A DNA stretch of 64,000 bases from Euryodendron excelsum (GCA_033060915.1 CM065377.1:32305183-32369182); one strand, 5' to 3'; positions 47,411 through 59,388 are shown, numbered from the stretch's first letter. Translations and numbers: made by a program. The notes: generated by a model not told the origin, from the sequence alone.

Positions 47411-47560
47411 AATTTCAAATTAGGCACGTCTTTTTGAAGATGGTAAGTACCCTTTCATTTCCAATAGGCGCGTTTTTCCGAAGACGGCAAGTCCCCTTTC
47501 CAATTCCAACAGGCACGTCTTTCTGAAGACGGTAAGACCCCTTTCTAACCCGTTTTTCAA
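47411..47560 (+). repeat. About 53-bp tandem repeat in U3 (three copies)
   Basis: AGGCACGTCTTTCTGAAGAC followed by GGTAAGACCCC recurs at about 47422, 47467 and 47511, with looser copies to 47670. Each unit contains CGTCTT..GAAGACG, a short inverted repeat, and a GGTAAGT-like sequence. Confidence 0.7.
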
Positions 47561-48184
47561 TTCCAATTCTATTCCCTCTCTTGAGAAAGTTGATTCATCG
47601 AGACGGTAAGTCTATCCAATCCGGCAAGTTTTTCAGAGAAAATTTCTTCGAAACGGTAAGTCCTTTTAAACCTGTCGACCGAGATGAGACCCCAAGTCCC
47701 CTAGATGGTAGAACGGTCCACCTTTGGCGCCTACTAGCCCGCCAGTGCAGAAATATCCGTTTCAGCATGCCTTCTAAGAAAGTTGACTTCTCAGGCGCTA
47801 AGTCCCGTTAGTAACTTCCCCAGATCAGGCAGTCTCAGGAATGATCGCGAACCGTTAGAGTACCGGAAGTACTCGTAAACATCGCAACCGTCAGATTAGT
47901 GGAAATACTCGCAAACATGTCGATATAGGGAATTGCCAAAAAACCCCTGTATCACGAGACCGCTAATAGAGTGGCGGAAATACTCAAAACCCAAGTCAAC
48001 ACCGGTGCCTGCTAGCCCACTTCGATGAAAAATAACCAAACTGCCCCTAGGGCCATTTTCTGGTACGTTTCTCGAGAACACACCTAAGTCCTCAGAATGG
48101 TAAGTCCACCCTTCCAAGATCATCTTAAAGACAATCCGGCATGATTATGTGCCTTCTAGTTGGTTTCGGGCCAGTTTCGAGACT

Positions 48185-48545
48185 TTCCAGTCAAGATGAC
48201 CATTTTGCCCATAGGCATCCGAACGCCCCACGGACCATACCGGCTCTAGGTATCAGATCGGTAATCTCCGGAGAATGCTTCTTATTGTATTCCTGACTGT
48301 CCTTTATCTTTCCAGATCATTCCGAGTCAATTTCGGTAAACCCGGTGCAAAATGACCGTTTTGCCCCTAGTGGGCTGGTCGCCTTTTCTGACCACATCGG
48401 CTCTGGGTATCAGGCCGGTAGCCTTTGACAACATTCTAAATAAGGTTTCAAAATCTCGAGTCTTCTTTTGAGATGTTCTGAGTCCGCCCCGGCAGCTTTT
48501 CGATCTAGTTGACCGTTTTGCCCCTAATGGCCCAGCCAACCCTTC
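48185..48545 (+). repeat. About 156-bp U3 modules
   Basis: GACCATTTTGCCC / GACCGTTTTGCCCCTA recurs near 48199, 48354 and 48511, each followed by a CGGCTCTGGGTATCA-like block. The same spacing is seen in the other LTRs of this family (46027, 46183, 46339; and in reverse 63187, 63344, 63498, 63652). Confidence 0.8.
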
Positions 48546-48777
48546 CCACAAATCTTGTCATCCTTTTCCAAGTCCATTACCTTCGGGATTCTATTCTAAG
48601 GGTTCCTACTCTTTTCCAGCCTTCCGGGCTCTTCCCGATCCCTTAAATCATTCCTAGACCTTTCGGATTCACTTCTAGTGAAGCCAGGCTAAAAATTGCA
48701 TGGTAGTCACTAGTATAAGCGCCCAAATCTTCTCAAGATACGTTGCTTGCCGGCCTTAAAAACTTTCCTAAGTGGCT

Positions 48778-48845
48778 GGCGCCACTCCTAGTGGCGCTAG
48801 GAGTGGCGCCAAACCAAAAAGTGGCTTGGCGCCACTCCTAGTGGC
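48778..48845 (+). promoter_or_regulatory. Palindromic GGCGCCACT motifs upstream of the TATA box
   Basis: GGCGCCACTCCTAGTGGCGC (48778-48797) and a partner near 48828-48845. They lie within about 130 bp upstream of the TATA box, as they do in the three other LTR copies, suggesting a conserved factor-binding or structural element of U3. Confidence 0.65.
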
Positions 48846-48902
48846 CTCAATGTAAAGTTTGGCCTGGCGCCACTGCAACAGGCGCTAGGTCATTCCTCTC
48901 TC

Positions 48903-48910
48903 TATAAATA
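48903..48910 (+). promoter_or_regulatory. TATA box of the Tat 5' LTR
   Basis: TATAAATA within CCTCTCTATAAATACAAAGC. Transcription would start roughly 30 bp downstream, leaving a 3-kb leader before the PBS. Confidence 0.75.
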
Positions 48911-49799
48911 CAAAGCCTCCTCCAGCTTGAAAGGGGTCCACAAACTCAGTCTAAAAACCCTACTTTTCGATATACAGAGCTTGTAGCCTCTTTAAACCCT
49001 AGTCTCCTTAGGTTTTCCAAACCCTAGCCTCCATATACAAACCCTAGCCTCCTATACACTCACATACACTTCTATACACTCATACACTAGCCTCCAAAGC
49101 CTCCTGTGAAGACTTGAAGTGCTGCAATCTGAAGCTTTGAAGATTGAAGACAAGCTCTTGAAGACCGAAGCAAGACAAGCAAAGCAACGCGCGCAAAGCT
49201 AAGCAAAATAAAGAAGACACAAGGTAGGCTTCTTATTTATGTTTGCGCATTCTTCCTCCTCTCTTCTCTCTCCAAGCCCACTTGGGTTTTCTTCTATTTT
49301 AATCTCCCATCTTCTTTCCCCCTTTCTTGCATGCTTGAAATAAGAGAATTCCAGGTCCATGTGTAGGATTAGGCTATTGGAGAGTCACCGTGTTGGAGGC
49401 TTTCTTTTAGTCTAACCGGAGGCCACGTGGGTTCGGCCCCCTTGATTATGTGGTGAAGCCTTTAACCTTGTATGTTCACGACCCCAATTTGCATTGTGCA
49501 TATCATGATCTTGCATTCCTCTAAAGTTTGTTTTAAACTTGTTTTCAAAAGCTTGCATTAAACTTGTTTTCAAAAACTTATATCAAAATCTTCTTTTTCA
49601 AAACTTGTTTTCAAAATCACAATCCTAGGGTGATTCTAGCCTTTTCATGGCTAGGGTTGCTTTAGGAAAGTGTTACATTTAAAGTGGCTAATATGGTCCA
49701 TATTTTGAAAACATTGTTGTTTTCAAAACCACTGTCTTAAAGTGGTTCTAACCTTCTTATGGTTAGAAGCACTTTAGGAAAGTGAGGTATTTTATATAT

Positions 49800-51150
49800 A
49801 CTTTCTAAAAACTCCCTTTTCAAATCTCTCCTTCCAAAAACCTTTTTTTCAACATACTTTCCAAAAACTCTCTCCAATTTGCTTCTTCAAATTCCTTTCC
49901 AAAATTGTTTTCCAAAAATCCCTCCAAAAATCTATTTTTCAAAACTTCTTTTTAAACTCATTTCCAAAAAGCTCTCTTCAAAATTCCTTTCCTAAAAACA
50001 TTCCCTAGGTTTCCTTTTTAGAAAACTCTCTTCCTAAATCTCTTTCCTAAAAATTCCTTCCAACAATCTTCTTCCAAAAATTCCCTTCCAAAAACTCTCT
50101 CTTTTCAAATTCACTTTCTAAAAACTCCTTTCTAGGATTTCCTTTCAAAAATCCCTCTTTCCAAAAAATCCACTTTCAAAAAATCCTTTTTCTTGGTGTC
50201 TGAGTTAAATCCTAGAACCCACGTTTAGGAAACCCTAATTTGCCTTCCCAAAAACATGATTTCCAATCCCTTACTTTGGTCTCAAAACCTAGGTTTCCAA
50301 AACCTCTTGTTTTCCACATCAAAACTATATATATTTCCGAAACCTATTTTCTACGTCAAAACTATAGTCTTCCAAAAACTAGGATTTCCAAAACTCCATC
50401 TTTCCAAATTCGTGCCAAATCCAATCTCCCTGTTAGGAAGCCAAATCCAATCTCTCATTTAGGAAACTAGATCCTATTCTCCATTTTTGGAAGCAAAATC
50501 AAAACACATTTGTTAGAAACAAGATCCAATTCCTTGTTTTAGGAAATAGGAATCTTAATCTTTCCTAGTCTAAACCTTTTCGAATTCACTCTTTCCTAAT
50601 CTCATACCTTGCTAAACCATAAGTTTTCCAAAACTTTCAAATCTTTCCTTAAACATTAAGCTTCCAAATCTTTCCTAATTCAACCCTTTCCTAATTTCAT
50701 CCCTTTCCAAATTCAAAACTTCAAATTTTTCCAAATCTAAAGCTTCCTAAACTCAAAACTTTCTTACTTTCAAAACTTCCTTATTTCAAAACATTCCAAT
50801 TTCAATACTTTCTTAGAACGAAACGTTTCCTATTTCGAAAACTTTCCTAATTCGAAACCTTTCCTAAGTTAAAAACTTTCCTAAATTGAAACTTTCCTAA
50901 AACAAAACTTTCCTAATTCGAACCTTTCTTAATTTCAACTTTCCTAATCTTCTAAGTCCAACACTTGAGTCAAATCTTTTCTTAACTCTCAAGTTCTTCC
51001 TAAATCCTATCTTCCTAAGTCTAGGTTTCCTGAATCTCCAGCTTTCCAAAGCAACTCCAAATCCCTCTTCCAATTTCTATCTTTCCAAATCAATTTCCTA
51101 AATCCTTCAATTCCAATTTCCAATCCTCTATTTTCTATCAGACTCTTGTC
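49800..51150 (+). repeat. G-depleted, degenerate TTTCCTAAA-type repeat tract in U5
   Basis: The + strand is almost free of G and built from degenerate 15-17-nt units such as CTTTCCTAATTCGAAAC and TTTCCAAAAACTC. The reverse-complement equivalents lie at about 20200-22080 and 60130-61930. Confidence 0.85.
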
Positions 51151-51999
51151 CGAACTACGACTGACCTGATTCCTCAAAAAGGATACGTAGGCAACCCTCA
51201 TGTGTGCGGTCACAACCTTTTTCAAATCTCAAATTCCACAATCTTTTTCAAGCTTCTATTTCCACAACTTTTTTTTTTTCCAACTTCCAATTCCATGATC
51301 TATTTCAAACTTCTAATTCCAAAAATCTATTTTCAAATCTCTATTTTCAATTTCTAAAACTTTCCAATTTCAAATCTATCTTTTCAATTCTCTTTTTAAA
51401 TCAAATCAATTTCTTTTCAAATCTATTTCCAAATCTATTTTCGAACTTTCTTTTCTTGCACTTGCATATCATGCATCATTCCTTTTAAAATTCTTTTCAA
51501 AGTGGATAGGATTAGACATTTGTTAGTTGAAGACTTTCATAGGTGAATTTAGGGTAAATAGATATGTAGGTACCGCGAGGGTGGGGTAGGGTGATGGCTT
51601 AGTGCGTCTTTCCTACACGTAACCAACCTCCGAACCTAGAATCACTGTTTTCAAAGACCAAAATGGAGTTTATTTTCAAAAAGGGCTTAAATGTTTTCTA
51701 AAGGTTGCCAGACAACTTGTTTTCTTAAAACCTTCTTTTGAGGTAATATTTTCAAAATCGTTTTCAAAAACCCAAAGTGTGATCCTTGGATTGTGCTTAG
51801 TTTTTAGGTAACCTACCTCACCTTAATCAAGTTAGGTGGCGACTCCAAACTTTTTCCAAAAGCCCTTTATTCAAACTAATTTTCAATTCAAACATAATTG
51901 CACTCATTCTTCTAGGAGGGTGAGTTCTAACGAGAGAGTACAGTATTTTTCCCGCTTGTGTGTGTATTCCTCGAGTGCGAAAAATCTGGGCGCGACGGC

Positions 52000-52018
52000 T
52001 AGCGACCCCACTGGGGAC
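52000..52018 (+). promoter_or_regulatory. Primer-binding site of the Tat-type element
   Basis: TAGCGACCCCACTGGGGAC, close to the TGGCGACTCCACTGGGGAC found after LTRs of plant Tat-type Gypsy elements. It fixes the LTR orientation as TGTAAGC at the 5' end. I did not identify the tRNA. Confidence 0.7.
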
Positions 52019-53472
52019 ACTTAGAGGGTTAGGCCGTAGTCATGTCTTTTTACCCTTCACCTATATAGAGTCTTTAATTAACTTGTTCAATCCTATTCAC
52101 TTTAAATGTTCAAAACCGAATTTTCAAAATTGTTTTAAAAAAAAACATGCATGCATGCATATTATCTTGTATTAAGTTTGCCATCCACATACTAACTCTT
52201 ACATCTTTGTTTTGTAGGCACGCTTTTGTTTGCAATTTTATGTTATTAATTGCCATGCATGAATGTGATGAATAGGATGGATGGGAGTTATTGGGTTCTT
52301 TCCTCCGCTTTCAAAAATCACACACACATTGCATGTGCATCTGCATTTTGCATACTTGCATTTTTACCCTGATATGACCCTTCTAGTTAGAAAAGAGGAA
52401 TGGTATATTGGTTATGGGCACAATGCTATGTTAGTTTCTTCACCTACGACCTCTTGATGGTTCCCCAGCTTGGATCACCAACCGATCATGGCACCACTTC
52501 GGGGATTGGGCCTAGGTTTAAAGATTCGGGGACCGAGCCTTTTTAGGACGAATTAGTCAACCCTCAACCTCATGCTCATATAGACACCATGCATAGCCGA
52601 ACCTCTGCCGGATTTAAGACACGCGCACCATTTTCCAAAACCATGGAGGAAAAGGCAACTGTTCTTATTTTCATTTATACCTGTCTATTCTTGTTATTAT
52701 AAAGACTGTATTCTTACTGTTATAATGACTGTCTAACCACTCATGCATGCATGTTTACTTTAACTATATTTTCTCTCCTCATACTCTATGCATCCACTTT
52801 CATGCATCCCGTATTCCATGTCAAGACGAGAGTTCCAAGTAACTCAAGTCACCGCATTCTCATGCATATGATCAACCCATTGAGAGTGATACCAAGGTTC
52901 ACTCTCCCTTGCATTAAACTTACCCAAACCCTATGGGTTCCCACGTAATCCTAAGGACTTATGACATGCACATCAATTCATTCCATAAGAGGGGCCCCAA
53001 TCGCTTTATGCTGATGGAGATAGGATTGTCAAGAAGACAAGGGGCAATCGATCAACAAGGTCTCTTAGCGACCTCCTCAACATCAAATCCAATGAAGGTG
53101 AATCCAAAGACTCAAGAGTAGTTTAGGGTTTCCTTTTGTAAAATTAGATAGGTGGAACCCCTAAAGGAACATGTTCCCTCTCCCCTTGTTTAAATGTATT
53201 TTAATTCTTTTATATATTAAACCCGAAGTTAAATGTATTTCTTTATTTTTTACGAATGAGTAAATGAATAAATGCATGAACGAAGAAAAGGTTCCTAGCT
53301 GACGGTAAGGTATCTGCATACTGGGGCAAATCCCCTATCGCCAAAAGTGAGCAAATACACCATGTGTAGTTTCCCTCTTAAAGAGGGGCACCCTAGACAT
53401 GCATTGCATAGAACTCTCCAAGAACCAAACTCTAACTTGCAACTGGTGTCCTTATTGTTATAGGCGAGGGAA
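52019..53472 (+). other. Tat-type leader; gag not recognised
   Basis: Contains the sequence CGAACCTCTGCCGGATTTAA and similar noncoding leader blocks. No capsid or zinc-knuckle sequence is readable, so gag is either deleted or decayed beyond recognition. Confidence 0.5.
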
Positions 53473-54890
53473 ATGAATACTAGTCCAATGTCTTCCGTGA
53501 TAGTGAAGGCCATGGTTCACAAGCTTCAGGAAAACATACCATTGGAAAGTAGGAATGTTAGCAGAGGCACCTTGCTCAACCCACTTATCGTAACTCCAGA
53601 AGGGACAACTTATACCCTAGAAGAACCCGAGTATCAAGACCACTCCTTCCTAAGCATGCAATCTCACCAAACTGACATGAACCTAACCATAGAAACCCCA
53701 CCTAACCCCCCTTATTATCACTTTGTCCTTGCTTCATTGTTGGAACCTGAACCTATGGTCGCTGTGGCTAAACCTCAAACCAACATCCAAGGAGTCATAC
53801 GACCTAAGCTACCCTTAATCTTGCCAAAGAACCAATTGTGAGCCTCAAGGTTGCTCATGTGCCTGAGAGTTTCATGCCAGATAACCTATATAATATGGTG
53901 AGCCTCATCATGGCCACAAACATCATTACTTTCTTCGATGACGAGATTCCTGCTGACGGAACAGGCCATACCTAGGCTCTGCATATTGCTGTAAGAACAA
54001 GAGGAAAAATGGTAGCTAAAGTATTGATAGATAATGGGTCGGCTTTGAATATGTGCCCGTATTCTACCCTAGAAAGGCTTGGAATGGACCAAACTTACTT
54101 GAAAAATAGTGATATGATCATTCGTGCCTTTGATGGTTCTCGGAGGGAAGTTATAGGGGAAATTAGAATGCCTGTTGAGATAGGACCAGTAACCTTCACA
54201 ATTAAGTTCCAGGTCTTGCACATTCCGGCTGTCTACAATTTGCTGTTAGGACGGCCTTGGATTCATTTAGCGGGTGCAGTTCCTTCTAGCCTTCATCAGA
54301 AAGTCAAGTTCATCGTGGGCTCAAAGCTAATCTCTATTTTTGCTAAAAAAGAATTTGCTGTATACAAAGCTGATATCGTTGCATCTGATATTGAACTGCC
54401 CTCTTGCTTTCAGTTGTTCAAATATGTCACTGTTGTGCAGAAAGAAGATCAAGTGGAGCCGAAATATTCTCGAAACTCTAAGATGATAGTGCGTTACTTT
54501 AAAGCAAATGGTTTTCATTTGGAGAAAGGCTTAGGGAGATGCTTACAAGGAAGGCCTAAGGTCATAGAAATATCATCGGTTGAACCCACCTTTGGGCTGG
54601 GGTATAAACCCACGAGAAAGGAGAAAATAGAAGTAGTGCGGAAGAAGAGGGCTGATAGGAAAGCTGTCATGGAACTCTCGGATCGATTCATGCAGTTGGA
54701 CGTGGGGAAAGGAATGTCTACATTAAATAAGAAGAAGAGAAAAGTCCAAGAAGAAGCACCCGTCATGACAGCCGACACTCGAATAACTCAAGGTGGATCC
54801 ATTCGAGCGATGCTGCCAGGCGAAAATTTGCATAATTGGGCCAGCAAAGACACCATCCGTGCTCACAAGTTTCGATACAAAGCTCACTAG
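53473..54890 (+). pseudogene. Tat-type gag end, protease and G-patch-like region
   Basis: First frame 53473-53841 (MNTSPMSSVIVKAMVHKLQE) is a pre-protease segment. A stop (TAG, about 53973) interrupts the block ending ALHIAVRTRGKM. Protease: VLIDNGSALNMCP with Asp at 54030-54032 (DNGS in place of D-S/T-G, usual in this clade) and LLGRPWIHLAGAV. A G-patch-like stretch follows (YFKANGFHLEKGLGR, PTFGLGYKPT, about 54490-54615), again typical of Tat-type pol. The frame closes at 54890, before RT. The protease frame itself is clean over about 290 residues. Confidence 0.8.
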
Positions 54891-55068
54891 AGCAAGATCC
54901 CAGAGCAGCTGATTTGCCATAAACAAACTTTGTCCTTTTAATTTACTTGTCTTAACTTTTCAAATTAAATTATTAATGGAAAAATACTCCTTGTTGTTTG
55001 ATTCATTGCACCCTATTTTCCATGTCAGCGACCCTTGCATTTGACGCCTTACTCAACTAATCCAGAGA

Positions 55069-57250
55069 ATGCCAATCTTGACAAATGATGAATTTAACAC
55101 TGAGTTTGACTACCAACAACTGGGAGTTACAGAAGATGTAAATTATTCAGAGGAGGTGCGAGAGGAAATTCGGGAACAAATAGAAAGACATGAGAACCGT
55201 AATACCCCAAACATTGAGGAAACAGAAACCGTTAATTTGGGGAATGAAGGGGATCCAAAAGAGCTTAGAATTAGTACAGGCATGGATCAATGGCAGCGCA
55301 AAAAACTATTGGAATTATTGCGGGCATAGCTGGATATTTTCGCTTGGTCCTATCAAGACATGTCCGGGTTGGATGAATCCGTTGTGGAGCATAGATTACC
55401 CTTAGACCCGCACATGAAACCCTTTAAGCAAAAATTGAGAAGATTGAAGCTTGAATGGAGTCTGAAGATCAAGGAGGAAGTGATTAAACAGTTCTAGGTA
55501 GGATTCCTGCAAGTAGTAGAGTATCCCCAATGGATGGCTAATATTGTCCCGGTACCCAAGAAAGACGGCAAGTTGCAGATGTGTATTGACTTTCAGGACC
55601 TAAACAAGGCCAGTCCAAAAGACGACTTTCCTCTCCCACATATAGACTTGCTTGTTGATAACACAGCCGGTCATGAAATGTTTTCTTTCATGGACGATTT
55701 TTTAGGATACAATCAGATCAAGCTAGCTGAAGAGGATTGAGAGAAGACTGCTTTCATCACCCCCTGGGGAGTATATTGTTATAAAGTCATGCCATTCGGA
55801 CTTTGCAACGCAGGGGCAACTTACCAAAAGGTCATGGTAACTTTATTTCATAATATGATGCATCAAGAAGTAGAAATCTATGTGGATGACATGATTGTCA
55901 AGTCCAAACAGCGGAAAGACCACTTGTTCAACCTGCGAAAGGTGCTTGACCGTCTCCGTAAGTATCAGCTTAAGCTAAATCCTGCCAAGTGCACCTTTGG
56001 AGTATCTTCAGGGAAGTTGCTGGGGTTTATAGTCAATGAAAAGGGGATAGAGGTAGATCATGCCAAAGTGAAGTCCATTGTGGAAATGCCAACACCGAAA
56101 GGGGAAAAGGAGGTCCGGTCCTTTCTGGGAAAGTTAAACTTTATCAGCAGATTCATAGCCCAAATGACCCATATGTGCGAACCTATTTTCAAGCTCCTTA
56201 AGAAAGATGTACCAAAAGAGTGGGATGATAACTATCAAATAGTTTTTGAGAAAATCAAAGGATACCTATGGAATCCTCCTGTCCTGGTAGCACCAACCTC
56301 GGGGCATCCTTTGTTGATGTACATGTCAGTGTTAGATACTTCCATGGGGTGTGTTTTGGGACAACATGATGAAACGGGAAGAAAGGAGCAGGCCATTTAC
56401 TACCTCAGTAAGAAATTCCTGCGATACGAGACAAAGTATTCGGATCTCGAGAAAACCTACTGCGCGTTAGCCTGGGCAGCTCACAGACTTCGGCATTGCA
56501 TGCTCTATCATACCACCTTCCTCATCTCTCAAATGGATCCCCTCAAGCTTATATTTGAGAAACCAACCCTGTTTGGTAGAATTGCCCGATGGCATATGAT
56601 CCTGTCAGAATTTGACATCGTGTTCACTATCCGTAAAGCAGTCAAGGGGTAGGTGATAGCTGATTATCTGGCTGAGAATTCTATTGATGATTATCAATCC
56701 ATGGAACCCCAATTTCCCGATGAAAATGTACTATGCATTGATGACACATCTGAAGAATAAGAGGGGGCTGGATGGAAGGTGTATTTCGATGGGGCTACAA
56801 ACAAAAAGGGAGCTGGCATTGGGGTAGTAGTAGTATTAAGAACAGACAGTCACTATCCTATTGTGGTTAAGTAACAACTTGAGCCATGCACCAATAACAT
56901 CGCCGAATATGAGGCTTGCATCTTGGGCTAAGTTGGCATTAAAAATGAAAATTGATGAACTGGTTGTTTTCGGTGATTCAGATTTGATTATTCAGCAATC
57001 CAAGGACGTATACCAAACTCGAGATGCCAAATTCTCGCCGTATAATCAACAGGTCAAAGATTTGTGTCAACTATTTAGAAGCGTGGATTTTCATCATGTG
57101 CCCTGAGCAGAGAACAATTTCGCTAATGCCTTAGCTACATTAGCTACAGCAATCAAGGTCGACAGGGGCATCGAGATACCCCCTCTACAGATTTTTACCA
57201 GGGATATCCCTTCTTACTGCTTGCACACAACCGTTGAGCCCGACGAGCAA
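55069..57250 (+). pseudogene. Tat-type reverse transcriptase, RNase H and archaeal-type RNase H
   Basis: RT: NIVPVPKKDGKLQMCIDFQD (about 55540), LNKASPKDDFPLPHID, KVMPFGLCNAGATYQK and the catalytic YVDD at about 55879-55890. RNase H 1: PLLMYMSVLDTSMGCVLGQHD and YLSKKFLRYETKYSDLEKTY. RNase H 2 (archaeal type, a Tat marker): GWKVYFDGATNKKGAG (about 56770) with IAEYEAC and VFGDSDLIIQQ. Stops at about 55327, 55496, 55738, 56650 and 56869, and near 57104, break it up; several fit TGG or CGA changed by C-to-T or G-to-A. Catalytic residues are kept, but no full protein can be made. Confidence 0.85.
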
Positions 57251-57252
57251 CC

Positions 57253-58500
57253 ATGGTTCTAGGACATCCAGAGGTATATCAAGTCAGGACATTCCCCGAT
57301 GAAGCATCACAACGAGATAGGAAGACCATTTGTCATTTGGTGGGACATTATTTCATGGCTAGAAATGAGCTTTTTAGGTTTGGACCTCTAAGATGCGTCA
57401 ATGCCATCGAGGCCAAGGTTATCACGGAGGAAGTACACGAAGGAGTTTGTGGTCCCCACATGAATGACCACACGCTTGTAAAGAAAATTCTCCGAACAGG
57501 GTATTACTAGTCAACAATGGAGTCAGACTATATTAGATACGTTCTTCGGTGTCACAAGTGCCAGATACATGGGGATAAGATTAAAGCACCGCCTACTGAG
57601 CTCTATTCCATGTCAGCCCCGTGGCCTTTTTCTATGTGGGGGATAGATATGATTGGCCCTATCACTCCTAAAGTTTCCAACGGCCACCGCTTCATCCTTG
57701 TCGCCATTGATTATTTCACTAAAAGGGTGGAAGCCGTCTTCTATGTTCATGTTACCAAGAAGGTCGTGGAAAGGTTCATAAATAATCATGTCATTTGCCG
57801 GTATGGAATTCCCGAGTCACTCATTATTGACAATGCTTCCAATCTGAATAATGAGTTGATATCAAAACTATGCCAAACATTTCACATTACGCACCAAAAT
57901 TTGGTTACTTACCGACCTCAGATGAACGGAGCAGTGGAAGCAGCCAACAAGAACATTAAGAGAATACTCCGAAAGATGATTAACAACTACAGAGATTGGC
58001 ATGAGAAACTTCCTTTTGTATTGATGGCTTATCGAACTACTATGAGGGTCTCCACCGGAAGCACCCCCTTCGAGCTAGTCTACAGCAACGAGGCAGTCAT
58101 TCCCGTCGAGATTGAGATTCCTTCCCTAAGGATCTTAACAGAAACCAAACTGGATGAAGCAGAATGGATCAAAGACCGATATGCCCAACTCTGCCTGCTA
58201 GAAGAGAAGCGGTTAGCCACGGTTTATCACGCTCAATGCTACAGAAGACGAATGGCCAGGGTGTTTGATAAGAAGGTATGGCCTCGATCATTCCAACTGG
58301 GAGATTTGGTGCTTAAAAAGGTGTTCCCCCATCAGGAGGCAGCGTAGGGGAAATTTGCTCCAAACTATGAAGGGCCATTCGTGATAAAAAAAGGTCCTAT
58401 CTAGAGGAGCTCTTATTTTGGAGGAAATGGATGGTCAAGAATTCCCTAGTCCGTTGAATTCAGATGCTGTCAAACACTACTACATATGATTCCGAAAGTT
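57253..58500 (+). pseudogene. Tat-type integrase
   Basis: A first segment (57253-57507, HLVGHYFMARNELFRFG to RTGYY) ends at TAG 57508-57510, where relatives have Trp. The core then runs 57517-58347: zinc-finger Cys pair CHKCQIHG, catalytic Asp 57646 (GIDMIGP), Asp 57829 (IIDNAS) and Glu 57937 (GAVEAANKN) with the D-35-E spacing intact. The tail (GDLVLKKVF, then after the stop at about 58345 GKFAPNYEGPFVIKKG) is the usual post-core region. Role: joining cDNA to chromosomal DNA. One stop separates the zinc finger from the core. Confidence 0.85.
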
Positions 58501-59388
58501 AGACCTTTGGTTTCTGTGTAGAAGCAATAAAATCTGCTCTCCTTATTCTCCACTAATCAATAGGGTAGTGTTTCAGTGGTAAAGCTCTATGGACTAAAAG
58601 ATTTAATTCTCAGATGACGAGAGGCCCTCATTTCATTTCCTATACAATTAGAAATATATATATATATATATATAACCTTTGTCAAATCCTTAGCGCCGGT
58701 TACTTTCTTTCAGGAACATTCTCTAACAGAGTGATCACGCTAGGTCAAATTAGAAGCACCGGAGATATGCATCAAAACAAAACAAAAAAAAAAATCCTTG
58801 AAGTATTACCTTAAGTTCACACAAACATTGTTGTTAACGTCGTTAGTTCAAAAAAAAAAAAAGGGTGATGAGATGTCCAAAGAAAGATAAGAATATGCAG
58901 AAAAAGTGTTATTAGACCAAAAATCATTGACGGTGATCACTAGTAGAATGGTAGGTTTGGGCTTTTTCCTTTTCTTTCAAAAGTAAAAAATAAAACCACA
59001 CCACAAACCCTAAAAGTCCTCCTAGATCAGAGTTGAATTGGTTAGTCCAAATGAGCTTACTGAAATATGCTATCGGCTAAAGGATGGCATAAGTAGTATT
59101 TAAGAGCTTCTCAACAGAAACCAGAGACCAAGCTAAGGAAAGAGAGAGAAAGAAGAGAAAAAAATTAAGTGCGTTCCTGAGGATGAAATGAAAACCCGAA
59201 AGGACGCCGTAGGTAAAAAAGTAGGGATATAGCAAGATACAAAACTGTCGACCCTGGTGAAAACCTGCAAAGGCGCCTTAGTGCAAAAATGATAGAGCTG
59301 GAACTAGTGAAAACCCTCACGAGCACTAGTAGTAAAAATAGCAAAAAAAAGAAAAAAAAAAAAGAAAGAAAGAAAAAAAGGGAGGGAT

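Larger units (their letters stand above)
47232..51997 (+). repeat. 5' LTR of the Tat-type element (4,766 bp)
   Basis: Starts TGTAAGCACCC and ends CTGGGCGCGACG just before the PBS; the final CA is mutated to CG. Order: tandem GAAGACGG repeats (47411-47560), 156-bp modules (48185-48545), palindromes (48778-48845), TATA box (48903), a spliceable-looking leader, and a G-poor tract of about 1.3 kb (49800-51150). Colinear in reverse with 19620-24327 and with 59566-64000. Confidence 0.9.

Noticed and set aside
49800..51490. Phe/Ser/Lys-rich short frames in the LTR U5 (for example 50240-50470 and 51204-51488)
   Set aside because: Base-composition artefacts of a G-free repeat; no conservation in frame with the other LTR copies could be seen.
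45707..52018. Reading LTR 45707-47231 as the 5' LTR of the 47232 element
   Set aside because: The PBS-adjacent LTR starts at its own TGTAAGCACCC (47232) and is full length compared with the solo LTR, while 45707-47231 is a diverged, truncated copy.
58560..58625. tRNA-like sequence (TTTCAGTGGTAAAGCTC)
   Set aside because: Only an A-box-like part is present; no cloverleaf or anticodon arm can be drawn and the B-box part is degenerate.
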